A stretch of DNA of 64,000 nt from an uncultured Flavobacteriales bacterium (lineage in GTDB: Bacteria > Bacteroidota > Bacteroidia > Flavobacteriales_D > Crocinitomicaceae). The DNA is taken from the NCBI GenBank assembly GCA_905478665.1, contig CAJQJL010000008.1, positions 1-64,000 on the forward strand, read 5' to 3'. Numbering within the stretch: the stretch's first letter is position 1; each line of letters starts with the position of its first letter. The position numbers and the translations under genes were made by a program. The notes under the pieces were generated by a model. That model saw only the letters and a program-made list of their open reading frames with translations. It did no database searches and was not told the DNA's origin. Of this stretch, positions 49,935 through 58,940 are shown in pieces.

Positions 49935-50129
49935 GCACAACGTTTAGTATATGGCAAGTAGGGCAGTAGAAAGTGATAAATTTTCAACTTTGCACTGAGC
50001 CAAAGTGTTGTATTTTGTTTTTAACTTATTCATTTTAAAAGCCAAATCAATGATTTGGCGGTATTGGTAAATAGCTCTGAACTTTCCTTAACTACCGAAC
50101 GCCCTATTTGTTATATACAGTGTTAGGTG
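49935..50129 (-). repeat. Large attC-like recombination site B (~195 bp)
   Basis: Cores GCACAAC...GTTAGGTG; arms GTATAT-gg-CAA-g-TAGGGC / GCCCTA-t-TTG-tt-ATATAC; internal GCCAAA..TTTGGCGGTATT. Confidence 0.7.
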
Positions 50130-50650
50130 TTTTTTTCTTTAATTAGTGTATATACTTTTGCTAATTGATTATCTTCAATAATCTCTTTTTCATATTTGAA
50201 ATTGAGCTTTTCGAGAACATGAATTGAACCTGTGTTTTCTGGAAGAACCATTGCAATCATTTTTTTTAATTCAAGTTTGTTAAATCCAAGATCCACACAG
50301 GCTTTTCCAGATTCAGTAGCAATTCCTTTTCCCCAATATTCTTTCATAAACCTATATCCAAGATCCACTTCGTCCATATCATCTAGATATTTTAGACCTG
50401 TAAATCCAATAAATTTATTTTCTCCTTTTAATTCAACTGCAAGTCGCCCAAATCCGTATTTTTCGTAATCTCCAAATACATTCTCGACAATCCTTCGTTC
50501 AATTTCTTTTTTGGATACAATCCCTCCGTCTCCTGTGTATTTACTAACTTCTGCATCTAAATTCATTGTGTAGGATGGCTCTATGTCTTCCATTTTAAAT
50601 GGTCGAATTAATAGTCTTTCAGTTTCAATAAATAAATTCGAATTAGTCAT
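50123..50650 (-). CDS. GNAT N-acetyltransferase (RimJ/RimL-like), cassette 1 cargo
   Basis: FIETERLLIRPFKMEDIE, DLGYRFMKEYWGKGIATESG; stop codon lies inside core CACCTAAC. Confidence 0.85.
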   Translation of the reverse strand: MTNSNLFIETERLLIRPFKMEDIEPSYTMNLDAEVSKYTGDGGIVSKKEIERRIVENVFGDYEKYGFGRLAVELKGENKFIGFTGLKYLDDMDEVDLGYRFMKEYWGKGIATESGKACVDLGFNKLELKKMIAMVLPENTGSIHVLEKLNFKYEKEIIEDNQLAKVYTLIKEKNT

Positions 50651-50933
50651 TTATTAGTTTTTTAAATTGCACCTAACAACTGAATATAGTGCACAAATGC
50701 ACCATATCTAAAATCTATATAAATACGCACCTCTCTTACATCCCCCATTAACAAAGCTCCTAAACGATATTTACCATTTATAAGCAATTGTCAAGCAGAC
50801 ACAGGCACGCCGGCCCAAGATACAGACTCTCATATCTTCCATCAAGCGTATAAATACCTGTTTTTCAGAATATTTTAGTCAGCTATTCTTGTTCTAATTG
50901 GAAATTGTACACGCTAATGCTTTACAGACGTCG

Positions 50934-51299
50934 TTATTTATCTTCCTTAACCTTCAATCGAGTTTTTGAAATAAGATCATGCCCTCCTTGTTCTTGTCCA
51001 AATAGGTATGAAAACCCATCAAACGGGTACAATCGCAGTATCGTTCGATACAGTACTTTCCGAAGGCTAGGTTTTGAGTTCTGCATGTCAACAACGATGG
51101 TCTTTGTAATCATTTTGCCAGGTGTCTGCCCCAAGAAATATTCAAAAAAGAAATAGTAAACAAGGAACACGGAATAATAGACCAGTACAGGACTCACTAA
51201 GAAGAAAAGGATGGCCTTTGGAATACTCGCAATTAAACTAATAATTGCAACATCAATTAGGTAGTTTATGATTCTGGTTCCTTTACTAATCTCCTTCAT
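50934..51299 (-). CDS. RDD family membrane protein
   Basis: GTRIINYLIDVAIISLI, FEYFLGQTPGKMITKTIVVD. Confidence 0.85.
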   Translation of the reverse strand: MKEISKGTRIINYLIDVAIISLIASIPKAILFFLVSPVLVYYSVFLVYYFFFEYFLGQTPGKMITKTIVVDMQNSKPSLRKVLYRTILRLYPFDGFSYLFGQEQGGHDLISKTRLKVKEDK

Positions 51300-51444
51300 T
51301 TAATCGATGGTGGTTTCGGTGGTCGTTTACGTCACATAGGGATCTAGAATGCACTATAAGTTTTGTTGTAAGCCGTTTTTTAATCTGAATGGGTTTCCAT
51401 CTTGTATGTGCTGATAACTCACGTAGACCTCAACAAAATAACAA

Positions 51445-51476
51445 AAATCCCCCGATGCCTAAACAAAGGGGGATTT
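51445..51476 (-). terminator. Rho-independent terminator
   Basis: AAATCCCCC...GGGGGATTT hairpin downstream of the minus-strand gene 51511-52224. Confidence 0.75.
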
Positions 51477-51510
51477 CGTTGCGCTCCAATCTTGGATGTA
51501 AGCTTATCGC

Positions 51511-52224
51511 CTACGCTTCTCCATCATCGGGCTCCTCGGGTGTTAAGCCAGCATCATCACCGCTTCCGGAATGGTGTCCGCCGTAGTCAACTACGATGCG
51601 TGCATCCATGTAATTTCCGTGAAAAGTGCGATGTGTGTCTTCCATTAGGTTTACCAAGGTGTCCAGTTTGTCTTTCAACAATGAGTCGAGCTCAGTTGCC
51701 AATCGATTAATGGATCGGGTGATTTCCTTACGCTTCACAATCGCATCTCGCGGAGCTGCCATCAAGGCTTTGAACTCGTCTCGCAATGCCTCTGCGGCTT
51801 GAATTCGCGCTTCTGAAATTCCGTAGTCTTCCAGGTCATTCGCAAACTCATTCGCACTTTCCAGCACAAACTCAACGATTTCCATGGCCTTGATTTCAGA
51901 TTTTAACTCAAGAGTAGTGCGGTTGACATTTAAACGTTGGCGTAAGATTATCAAGCCCTTGTCCATTGTCATCGCACGAAGTCCTTGAGCCAATTTGAGA
52001 ATCTCGATCGTCAATTTTCTACGAACGGCTCTTTTCTTTGAATAGATTCCTTCCGTTGAAAATGACTGCGATTTGCCGAGTGAAATCAATTGCGCTAACT
52101 TTTCTGAAAATGCCGCGTAGGCAGTTGCAAATGCTGGTAACGCACTCCAGCTTTCCTGGTTTCCGGATATGGTCGATTTTACGGCCTTGTACATCCGAAT
52201 CCTGTTTTGAATTGATCTTTTCAT
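51511..52224 (-). CDS. Hypothetical, mostly alpha-helical protein
   Basis: Intact 237 aa ORF with terminator; acidic C-terminal tail GGHHSGSGDDAGLTPEEPDDGEA. Confidence 0.6.
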   Translation of the reverse strand: MKRSIQNRIRMYKAVKSTISGNQESWSALPAFATAYAAFSEKLAQLISLGKSQSFSTEGIYSKKRAVRRKLTIEILKLAQGLRAMTMDKGLIILRQRLNVNRTTLELKSEIKAMEIVEFVLESANEFANDLEDYGISEARIQAAEALRDEFKALMAAPRDAIVKRKEITRSINRLATELDSLLKDKLDTLVNLMEDTHRTFHGNYMDARIVVDYGGHHSGSGDDAGLTPEEPDDGEA

Positions 52225-52415
52225 AACAAAAGATTTAGTGTCTGATCATCGTCTCTACCTCGTGCAGATTCGACACACAAACGTTATGCACACATAAAAA
52301 CCAACACCGTGCCAAAAATGGTTTTGGCCGCGTTAAAAAATGTTAAGACCTACTAGCGAAAGGTGTTTGAAATAGAAAGAGCAAATGTGTAAAAGGCGAA
52401 AAACTGAAATTTCAC

Positions 52416-52730
52416 GGCAACAGATTTTATTTTCATGGCATAAAATTGTTCGTTCACTGCTCCGGATTTTCATTCCAAGGCAGCAGATTTTGTTTTCACA
52501 GCATAAAATTGTTCGTTCACTGCTCCAGATTTTCATTCCAAGGCAGCAGATTTTGTTTTCACAGCATAAAATTGTTCGTTCACTGCTCCGGATTTTCATT
52601 CCAAGGCAGCAGATTTTGTTTTCATGGCATAAAATTGTTCGTTCACTGCTCCAGATTTTCATTCCAAGGCAGCAGATTTTGTTTTCACAGCATAAAATTG
52701 TTTGTTCACTGCTCCAGATTTTCATTTCAA
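52416..52730. repeat. Tandem repeat, five full 63-bp units plus a partial sixth
   Basis: Units start at 52416, 52479, 52542, 52605, 52668; consensus GGCAGCAGATTTTGTTTTCACAGCATAAAATTGTTCGTTCACTGCTCCAGATTTTCATTCCAA. Confidence 0.97.
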
Positions 52731-52827
52731 GGCATGCTATTCTGCCCCACTCTCCTATTAAACTGACACCATTCAAAGAATAAAGAAGTATCTTTCGGAA
52801 CACAATCGCCTATAAACAGCTGTAACA

Positions 52828-53199
52828 ATGGAAGATGAATTAGACGAAGATTTTGGACAAGGAATCCGTGAAGAACTAGTAGATATTCTGGAACTCTGGA
52901 TTTCTAAAGATGAACAAGTTGAATTACTGACGAATAGAGCGCCTTCTGATGTCTACCAAGTGCTCTTTGCCAATTGGTATACGTTCTTCAACCCCACTTT
53001 TGACCGAAGCGTATATGAATTCAACACAAAAGAAATGGAGTTGTTGGATGAATTTGATAATCTCATGCTTGAATGGCAGGCCGTGGAGAAAGGAGAAAGA
53101 CGGATGCCAGAGATTAGTGAATTTGTAGATTCGGCAGAATGGAAACAACTAAATAGTCTAGCGCAGGATTGTTTAAAGACGATCGCTGAGAGGAAATGA
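52828..53199 (+). CDS. Hypothetical protein
   Basis: Intact 123 aa ORF, overlaps next start. Confidence 0.55.
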   Translation: MEDELDEDFGQGIREELVDILELWISKDEQVELLTNRAPSDVYQVLFANWYTFFNPTFDRSVYEFNTKEMELLDEFDNLMLEWQAVEKGERRMPEISEFVDSAEWKQLNSLAQDCLKTIAERK

Positions 53200-53663
53200 T
53201 AAAGCGAATTGCTCATACCTTACTGTTCTTTTTGTTTGCTAGTTTTTCGAATGCACAAGACGCTGTTAGTCCAGACACAACAAACTTCATCGACTATTTA
53301 AACGTATCGGGTTATTTCACCTACAATGGTGAATTGTGGAGAGATCCTAATGGTGATTTATTTGGACTAAAGGACAACAATATTTGTATGATGTATCATT
53401 CCAAAGTTGTTGGACAAAATGCGGTCTCCTACAATGAAGTCATAGCTCAATACAGAATGGAACCAAATCACGTCACGCTCTACTACGATGACGTTGTCTA
53501 TTATGTGAAGCTTAAGAAGATTGATTTTTGGGACTTTTTAAAACAGAATACAGAAAATGGCAAATTGGTTTCACCTGAACGCTTGACGATCAACGGAAAA
53601 AAAGCCAAGACCTACTGCTACATGGAAGCACGAACGCATAAGCTATCAAACAACTGTATCTGA
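53196..53663 (+). CDS. Hypothetical secreted protein
   Basis: Signal peptide ending FSNAQ. Confidence 0.6.
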   Translation: MIKRIAHTLLFFLFASFSNAQDAVSPDTTNFIDYLNVSGYFTYNGELWRDPNGDLFGLKDNNICMMYHSKVVGQNAVSYNEVIAQYRMEPNHVTLYYDDVVYYVKLKKIDFWDFLKQNTENGKLVSPERLTINGKKAKTYCYMEARTHKLSNNCI

Positions 53664-53715
53664 CAGAAGTTGGAATTCAACTTTTACTATTTACCTTCAA
53701 CCTTTAGACCTAATT

Positions 53716-54720
53716 ATGTACCTGAAATATTTCATACTTACAGTTGTCCTTCTATTCGGACTCACAACATTCGCTCAAGATTTTAACGAAATCAAGGATA
53801 AGGAAATCGAGCTTGTTGGTTACTCAGAGGAAGACTTGGAAGTAATTAATAAAAACATTTACACCTTTCTGGGAGACGATTTCGACTCATTGGATTTGGA
53901 TTTTTTCACACATCCGCGTACGCTAAGTGCAATGCTCATAGGGTTAGTCACAAGTGAAGAACAGCCAACCTATGGACTTTTATACGACCAGTTTCTGGAA
54001 ATGAAACGAATGCCACATTACCCTAAATTAAAAAGGAAGTATGGAATCGGAATCAAGTTAATGCAGCGTACAGCGGACTTCGCTAATTGGGAAGAAGACA
54101 AAGCGCTCATTATGGAATTGGAACTTGAGCCAGATGTATTTGATTCACTTCGCGCATATATAAAAGAACACTCCAGTACTTCCGAAAAATATGAAACAGT
54201 TCTTGTTGGATTTAGTGAACAGCAAGAAAAACAAAAATTAGCTGCGCGAAAAAAGGAAATAGGAGAACTAGATAATTTGCTCGCCGTTTCATCGCTTTTT
54301 AATGAAACGGAGCTTTTAGCGCAAAGCAAACTTGAAAACAAACCAATTATGCTCTACTTCACGGGCTATGCGTGCGTGAACTGTCGGAGAATAGAACACT
54401 CTACCCTATTAGACCCCGATATTGCAACGTTGTTAATGAATGAGTTCATTTTTGTCCCACTTTTCGTTGATGATAATAGTGAATTGGCTTTAGAAGATCA
54501 GAAAAAGGTATATGTCGGAGAACGCGCCATGGACTTAAGATCCATTGGTGATAAGCACCACCATTACCAAGTTTCGCGCTTCCAGACTTCTAGTCAACCT
54601 TATTTTGTTGTGTTGAATGGAGAAAATGAAATCCTTGAAATTGCTGATTATAGTACTAGTTCTATCGAAGATTACTTGTTATTTCTACAAAATTCGCTAG
54701 ACGCGTTTTACAAGAAATGA
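53716..54720 (+). CDS. Thioredoxin-family secreted protein
   Basis: Signal peptide; KPIMLYFTGYACVNCRRIEHSTL (CxxC). Confidence 0.8.
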   Translation: MYLKYFILTVVLLFGLTTFAQDFNEIKDKEIELVGYSEEDLEVINKNIYTFLGDDFDSLDLDFFTHPRTLSAMLIGLVTSEEQPTYGLLYDQFLEMKRMPHYPKLKRKYGIGIKLMQRTADFANWEEDKALIMELELEPDVFDSLRAYIKEHSSTSEKYETVLVGFSEQQEKQKLAARKKEIGELDNLLAVSSLFNETELLAQSKLENKPIMLYFTGYACVNCRRIEHSTLLDPDIATLLMNEFIFVPLFVDDNSELALEDQKKVYVGERAMDLRSIGDKHHHYQVSRFQTSSQPYFVVLNGENEILEIADYSTSSIEDYLLFLQNSLDAFYKK

Positions 54721-54761
54721 ATACAGCACTAGTACTGATTGAAAAATCCTAAAGTTGAACC

Positions 54762-55004
54762 ATGAGCCCACAGTATTTTTTTAGAATATTTTTCCTACTC
54801 CTTCTTGTAGCCATTATCTGGTGGGAAATTAGAAAAGCGCGCAAAAATGCAGTGCAGAACGAAGAAGTTGATGATGATGAAGAACTAGAGTTCAACGAAG
54901 AAGCTGAAGAATTGGTAAAGGAGGCTGAGGAACTTCAACGACGCATCCACAAAATGACGAAGCAGATGGACGAAGAACTGAAAGAACTCGATCGTGAGGA
55001 CTGA
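54762..55004 (+). CDS. Small membrane-anchored coiled-coil protein
   Basis: N-terminal TM followed by acidic/EAEEL repeats. Confidence 0.5.
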   Translation: MSPQYFFRIFFLLLLVAIIWWEIRKARKNAVQNEEVDDDEELEFNEEAEELVKEAEELQRRIHKMTKQMDEELKELDRED

Positions 55005-55045
55005 AAAGAATCACTAATTTGATTCATCTTAAAAAATTCAAAACC

Positions 55046-55369
55046 ATGAGAGAAGCCAAACTAAAAATCTACGACGACCTAGTTTCCAAGTGCAGCCGCT
55101 TCGAGCGCAAAGGAAAAACAATGCCGTATACCTCAGCAAATGGTCACATGTTTTCACTGTTCAACAAAGACAATGAATTAGGAATCCGATTTTCGAAGGA
55201 AGTACAGAATAAGTACATCGAAACCTACGGAACGACACTTTATAAATCCTACAATGCCGTCATGCGCGGGTACATTTTGATCACTGAAGAAATGCTAAAG
55301 GATAAGCATAACGTTGTAAAGTTGTTGAATGAAAGCTATGATTACGTAATGAGCCTTGATCCGAAGTAA
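55046..55369 (+). CDS. Hypothetical protein
   Basis: Intact ORF from internal ATG MREAKLKIYDDL. Confidence 0.55.
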   Translation: MREAKLKIYDDLVSKCSRFERKGKTMPYTSANGHMFSLFNKDNELGIRFSKEVQNKYIETYGTTLYKSYNAVMRGYILITEEMLKDKHNVVKLLNESYDYVMSLDPK

Positions 55370-55414
55370 TTGAATCTGATAGATTTTACCCCCCCTTTTA
55401 ACCTTCTACTTTTT

Positions 55415-55439
55415 GTACACTGAGGCTCTCGAAGTGTAC
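55415..55439. repeat. Palindromic element GTACACTGAGGCTCTCGAAGTGTAC
   Basis: GTACACT/AGTGTAC arms, immediately after purC stop. Confidence 0.7.
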
Positions 55440-55441
55440 TT

Positions 55442-56395
55442 CTACACTTCCACCGTCTCCAAAAAGGCATTTACATTCCCCTGAATCCGCTCAGTAATAT
55501 TTGAAGTATCTGCGCGCTCAAAAGGCTTTCCAGTAATCTTCTCGTACAACTCAATGTAGCGATCCGTTACCACCTTCACGAACTCGTCTGGCATCTCAGG
55601 CATTGTCTGTCCTTCCAATCCTTGGAATCCATTTTCAATTAACCATTGGCGAACAAATTCCTTCGATAGTTGTTTCTGCTCCTCCCCGTTCGCTTGGCGA
55701 TCTTCATATCCTTCTGCATAGAAGTACCGCGATGAATCGGGTGTGTGAATTTCGTCAATGAGCATGATTTCCCCATCACGCATTCCAAATTCGTATTTCG
55801 TATCGACAAGGATCAATCCTTGCTCAGCCGCCATTTCCGTTCCTCGTTGAAACAAGGCGCGTGTATATTCTTCTAACTTCAGGTAAATGTCTTCAGGAAT
55901 GATTCCCTGCGCAATTATCGCTTCGCGAGAAATATCTTCATCGTGCCCTTCTTCAGCTTTCGTTGCTGGTGTGATAATCGGAACGGGGAACTTATCATTC
56001 TCTTTCATTCCATCGGGCATTGGGACTCCACACAATTCTCGCTTTCCCGCCTTGTATTCACGTGCCGCATGTCCTGACATGTAACCACGAATTACCATTT
56101 CAACACGAATTGGCTCACACGCATATCCAACAGCTACAGAAGGATCTGGAGTTCCAATCAACCAATTAGGAACGATGTCCTCCGTTGCATTTAAAAATAA
56201 TGTCGCTACTTGATTCAACACTTGTCCCTTGTGAGGAATTCCTTTTGGAAGGACATGATCAAAGGCTGAAATACGATCAGATGCTACCATTACCAACAAA
56301 CCATTGTCGAGTGTGTAAACATCCCGAACCTTTCCGTTGTAGACTTCTTTCTGACCTTCAAAAGTGAATGTGCTTTTCGTAATTGCGTTTTCCAT
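55442..56395 (-). CDS. purC: Phosphoribosylaminoimidazole-succinocarboxamide synthase
   Basis: [50 protein letters not shown]. Confidence 0.95.
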   Translation of the reverse strand: MENAITKSTFTFEGQKEVYNGKVRDVYTLDNGLLVMVASDRISAFDHVLPKGIPHKGQVLNQVATLFLNATEDIVPNWLIGTPDPSVAVGYACEPIRVEMVIRGYMSGHAAREYKAGKRELCGVPMPDGMKENDKFPVPIITPATKAEEGHDEDISREAIIAQGIIPEDIYLKLEEYTRALFQRGTEMAAEQGLILVDTKYEFGMRDGEIMLIDEIHTPDSSRYFYAEGYEDRQANGEEQKQLSKEFVRQWLIENGFQGLEGQTMPEMPDEFVKVVTDRYIELYEKITGKPFERADTSNITERIQGNVNAFLETVEV

Positions 56396-56489
56396 GGTGT
56401 AAATTTCTTACGACAAAATTAGGAAATCAGATCACTAAAAAATGCTTTTTTACACAGAAGTTACGAGCATGATTTCAACAGTCTTTTTC

Positions 56490-56536
56490 GTACACTTCGT
56501 TACTTCAAAAGCGATGCTTTCTCTTGCTCAGTGTAC
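56490..56536. repeat. Palindromic element with longer loop, GTACACTTCG...CTCAGTGTAC
   Basis: Same outer 10-bp arms as 55415-55439 (reverse orientation), 27-nt loop. Confidence 0.65.
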
Positions 56537-56545
56537 AAAACTACA

Positions 56546-57556
56546 TCAGTCCTTTGCTCCGTCTGATTTTTTCCGGTATTCCTCTTCTTTTGCCTCCTTG
56601 GCTTCAGCTTCTTTAGCCTCCGCAGCTTCAAAAGCAGCAATAATCTTTTTCACCAAACCGTGACGAATCACATCTACTTCTCCCATTCGAATGATTCCTA
56701 CACCTTCCACCTCTTTTAAGACATCCAATGCATACGCCAATCCCGAACGTTGTTTTCGTGGAAGATCAACTTGAGACATATCTCCCGTTACTGCAAACTT
56801 GGCCGTCATTCCCATTCGTGTAAGGAACATTTTCATTTGCATCGTTGTAGTGTTCTGGGCTTCATCTAAAATAACGAAGGCCTTGTCAAGGGTTCTACCA
56901 CGCATAAATGCAAGTGGTGCAATCTCAATGATTCCAAATTCAATCATGTCCGCCAACTTCTCTGGGGGGATCATATCGCGCAAGGCATCGTACAATGGCA
57001 TCATGTACGGATCCAGTTTTTCCTTTAAATCACCAGGCAAAAAACCAAGATTCTCCCCTGCTTCTACTGCTGGTCTTGTCAAAATGATGCGCTTCACTTC
57101 CTTGTTTTTCAAGGCACGTACGGCCAATGCCACAGCAGTATAGGTCTTCCCCGTACCAGCGGGACCAACAGCAAACACCATATCGTTTTTACCAACGGCC
57201 TCCACAAGCTTTCGCTGATTAATTGTTTTCGCCTTGATCTTAGAACCATGCGTTCCATGCACCAACGTTTCCGATCCATCATCTGAAATCAACATCTTCG
57301 ATCCATCTTCCATCATCAAATTGTCAATGTTACTCTTCGTGAGGCTATTGAACTTATGAAAATGGCGTAATACTAAGTCGAACTTACGTTCAAACTCATC
57401 CATTACTTCCTCATCACCCGCAATTGTGACTATGTTTCCACGGGCAACGACTTTCAACTTTGGGAAATACGTTTTTAGGTGCTTTAGCTTTGCGTTGTTA
57501 ACTCCGAACAACTCAGCGGGATTGATCCCTTTAATTTCGATTGTCTTCTCTAGCAA
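56546..57556 (-). CDS. PhoH family ATPase
   Basis: FAVGPAGTGKTYTAVALAV, VILDEAQNTT, VTGDMSQVDLP. Confidence 0.95.
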   Translation of the reverse strand: MLEKTIEIKGINPAELFGVNNAKLKHLKTYFPKLKVVARGNIVTIAGDEEVMDEFERKFDLVLRHFHKFNSLTKSNIDNLMMEDGSKMLISDDGSETLVHGTHGSKIKAKTINQRKLVEAVGKNDMVFAVGPAGTGKTYTAVALAVRALKNKEVKRIILTRPAVEAGENLGFLPGDLKEKLDPYMMPLYDALRDMIPPEKLADMIEFGIIEIAPLAFMRGRTLDKAFVILDEAQNTTTMQMKMFLTRMGMTAKFAVTGDMSQVDLPRKQRSGLAYALDVLKEVEGVGIIRMGEVDVIRHGLVKKIIAAFEAAEAKEAEAKEAKEEEYRKKSDGAKD

Positions 57557-57643
57557 ATGTATTCAGTGTTTTATAAGGCTTTTTCTTACTTTTGAATCAA
57601 ATTTAGAAAATAATCGGCCCTGATGCGCTGAATTTTATTCACA

Positions 57644-58504
57644 ATGGGAATAATAACATTAACAACAGACATGGGATTGAATGACCACTACGTGGCGTCA
57701 CTCAAGGGTACCATTCTAGGCGCTGTTGAAAATGCTTCCATTGTTGATATCTCGCACACCGTTCGCCCTTTCGATATTTCTGAAGCATCATTTTTACTTG
57801 CAGCGTGTTACAAAGATTTTCCTGACGGTACAGTTCACATCATTGGTGTAGACAGTGATCCTGTGATTAACTTTGGAGGCTCTGATGGTTCTTTTCCTTC
57901 CGTAATGGTTTATGAAAAGCAATATTTCATTTCAAATGACAATGGCTTTTTTGGTGCTTTCCTTAAGGAGAACAAACCAGAATCTTTTTGGAGATTAGAC
58001 AATGTACTGTCGAATCCTAAACTGTTTAAGTTTCCAACAAAGAATATGCTCCTTCCTGTGGGAATCAAACTTCTTCAGGGAGAAAAGGTTGAATCCTTTG
58101 CGTCGCCACAAGAGGAATACAAGAATGCATTTACACCAACGGCTATTTCAGAACCCAATCTTATCAAAGGTCACGTTGTTCACATCGACAGTTATGGAAA
58201 TGCCATCACAAACATCAACGAAAATCTCTTTGCGCGTTTTGGCAATGATGCACCTTTTGTCATCCATTTCAAGAAGAAGGATTATTTCATTGATATCATC
58301 TCGAACACGTACAACGAAGTTCCAGAAGGTGAAAAAGTTGCCATTTTTAATGAGAACGGACTGTTGGAAATTGCCATTAACCGAGGTGCGAATAGAAGTA
58401 CGGGAGGTGCAGAGCAACTTTTCGGTCTTCACGTAGGTGATATGATTCGTGTTGAATTTACACCCAAAGGATCTCGCGAAACACTTGATTCATTCTTCAC
58501 ATGA
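57644..58504 (+). CDS. SAM hydrolase / SAM-hydroxide adenosyltransferase (DUF62)
   Basis: ITLTTDMGLNDHYVASLKGTILG, HIDSYGNAITNI. Confidence 0.9.
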   Translation: MGIITLTTDMGLNDHYVASLKGTILGAVENASIVDISHTVRPFDISEASFLLAACYKDFPDGTVHIIGVDSDPVINFGGSDGSFPSVMVYEKQYFISNDNGFFGAFLKENKPESFWRLDNVLSNPKLFKFPTKNMLLPVGIKLLQGEKVESFASPQEEYKNAFTPTAISEPNLIKGHVVHIDSYGNAITNINENLFARFGNDAPFVIHFKKKDYFIDIISNTYNEVPEGEKVAIFNENGLLEIAINRGANRSTGGAEQLFGLHVGDMIRVEFTPKGSRETLDSFFT

Positions 58505-58803
58505 TCACACGCATTGTAAAGCTCGAATTCCAAGACGATAAAATTGATGATTTCATCGCCTTTTTTGAAACGATTAAGCATGTCGTTAATGAATTTCCTG
58601 GTTGTTATGGAATGAAATTGTACCGCGACATCGATCAGCCAACAATCGTGATGACCTATAGTCATTGGGAGTCTCAACAAGACCTCAACAATTACCGCGA
58701 CTCAGAAGCGTTCGGAAAAATATGGCCAAGCATTAAACCTTGGTTCGCCAAAAAACCAGAAGCGTGGAGTGTAAAGGCACATTTCAATGGATTTGAATCA
58801 TAG
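58501..58803 (+). CDS. Antibiotic biosynthesis monooxygenase (ABM)-type small protein
   Basis: FPGCYGMKLYRDIDQPTIVMTYSHWESQQDLNNYRDSEAF. Confidence 0.8.
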   Translation: MITRIVKLEFQDDKIDDFIAFFETIKHVVNEFPGCYGMKLYRDIDQPTIVMTYSHWESQQDLNNYRDSEAFGKIWPSIKPWFAKKPEAWSVKAHFNGFES

Positions 58804-58940
58804 ATTCATCATTCATAATTCCGCAATTCCTTTAGTCTTCAACAATTACATCTTAATAAATGAAGTAACCACTTCACGTTTTCCCGTTGATGTTTCAAGT
58901 TAGAAACCGTATTTTTGAGCAACGTTTACCAAACGATAGA

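Noticed and set aside
50934-51299. RDD gene as a fourth cassette
   Set aside because: No complementary GTT/AAC core pair around its start and stop, and no TAGGGC/GCCCTA arms.
52416-52730. CRISPR array
   Set aside because: Units are contiguous and nearly identical over 63 bp; there are no unique spacers and no cas genes.
52333-52803. 156-aa Cys-rich ORF (and 132/106-aa ORFs on the other strand) across the tandem repeat as a repeat protein
   Set aside because: Open frames follow automatically from a 63-bp unit without stops; unit differences are mostly nonsynonymous and no signal peptide or domain is apparent. Reported as a repeat instead.
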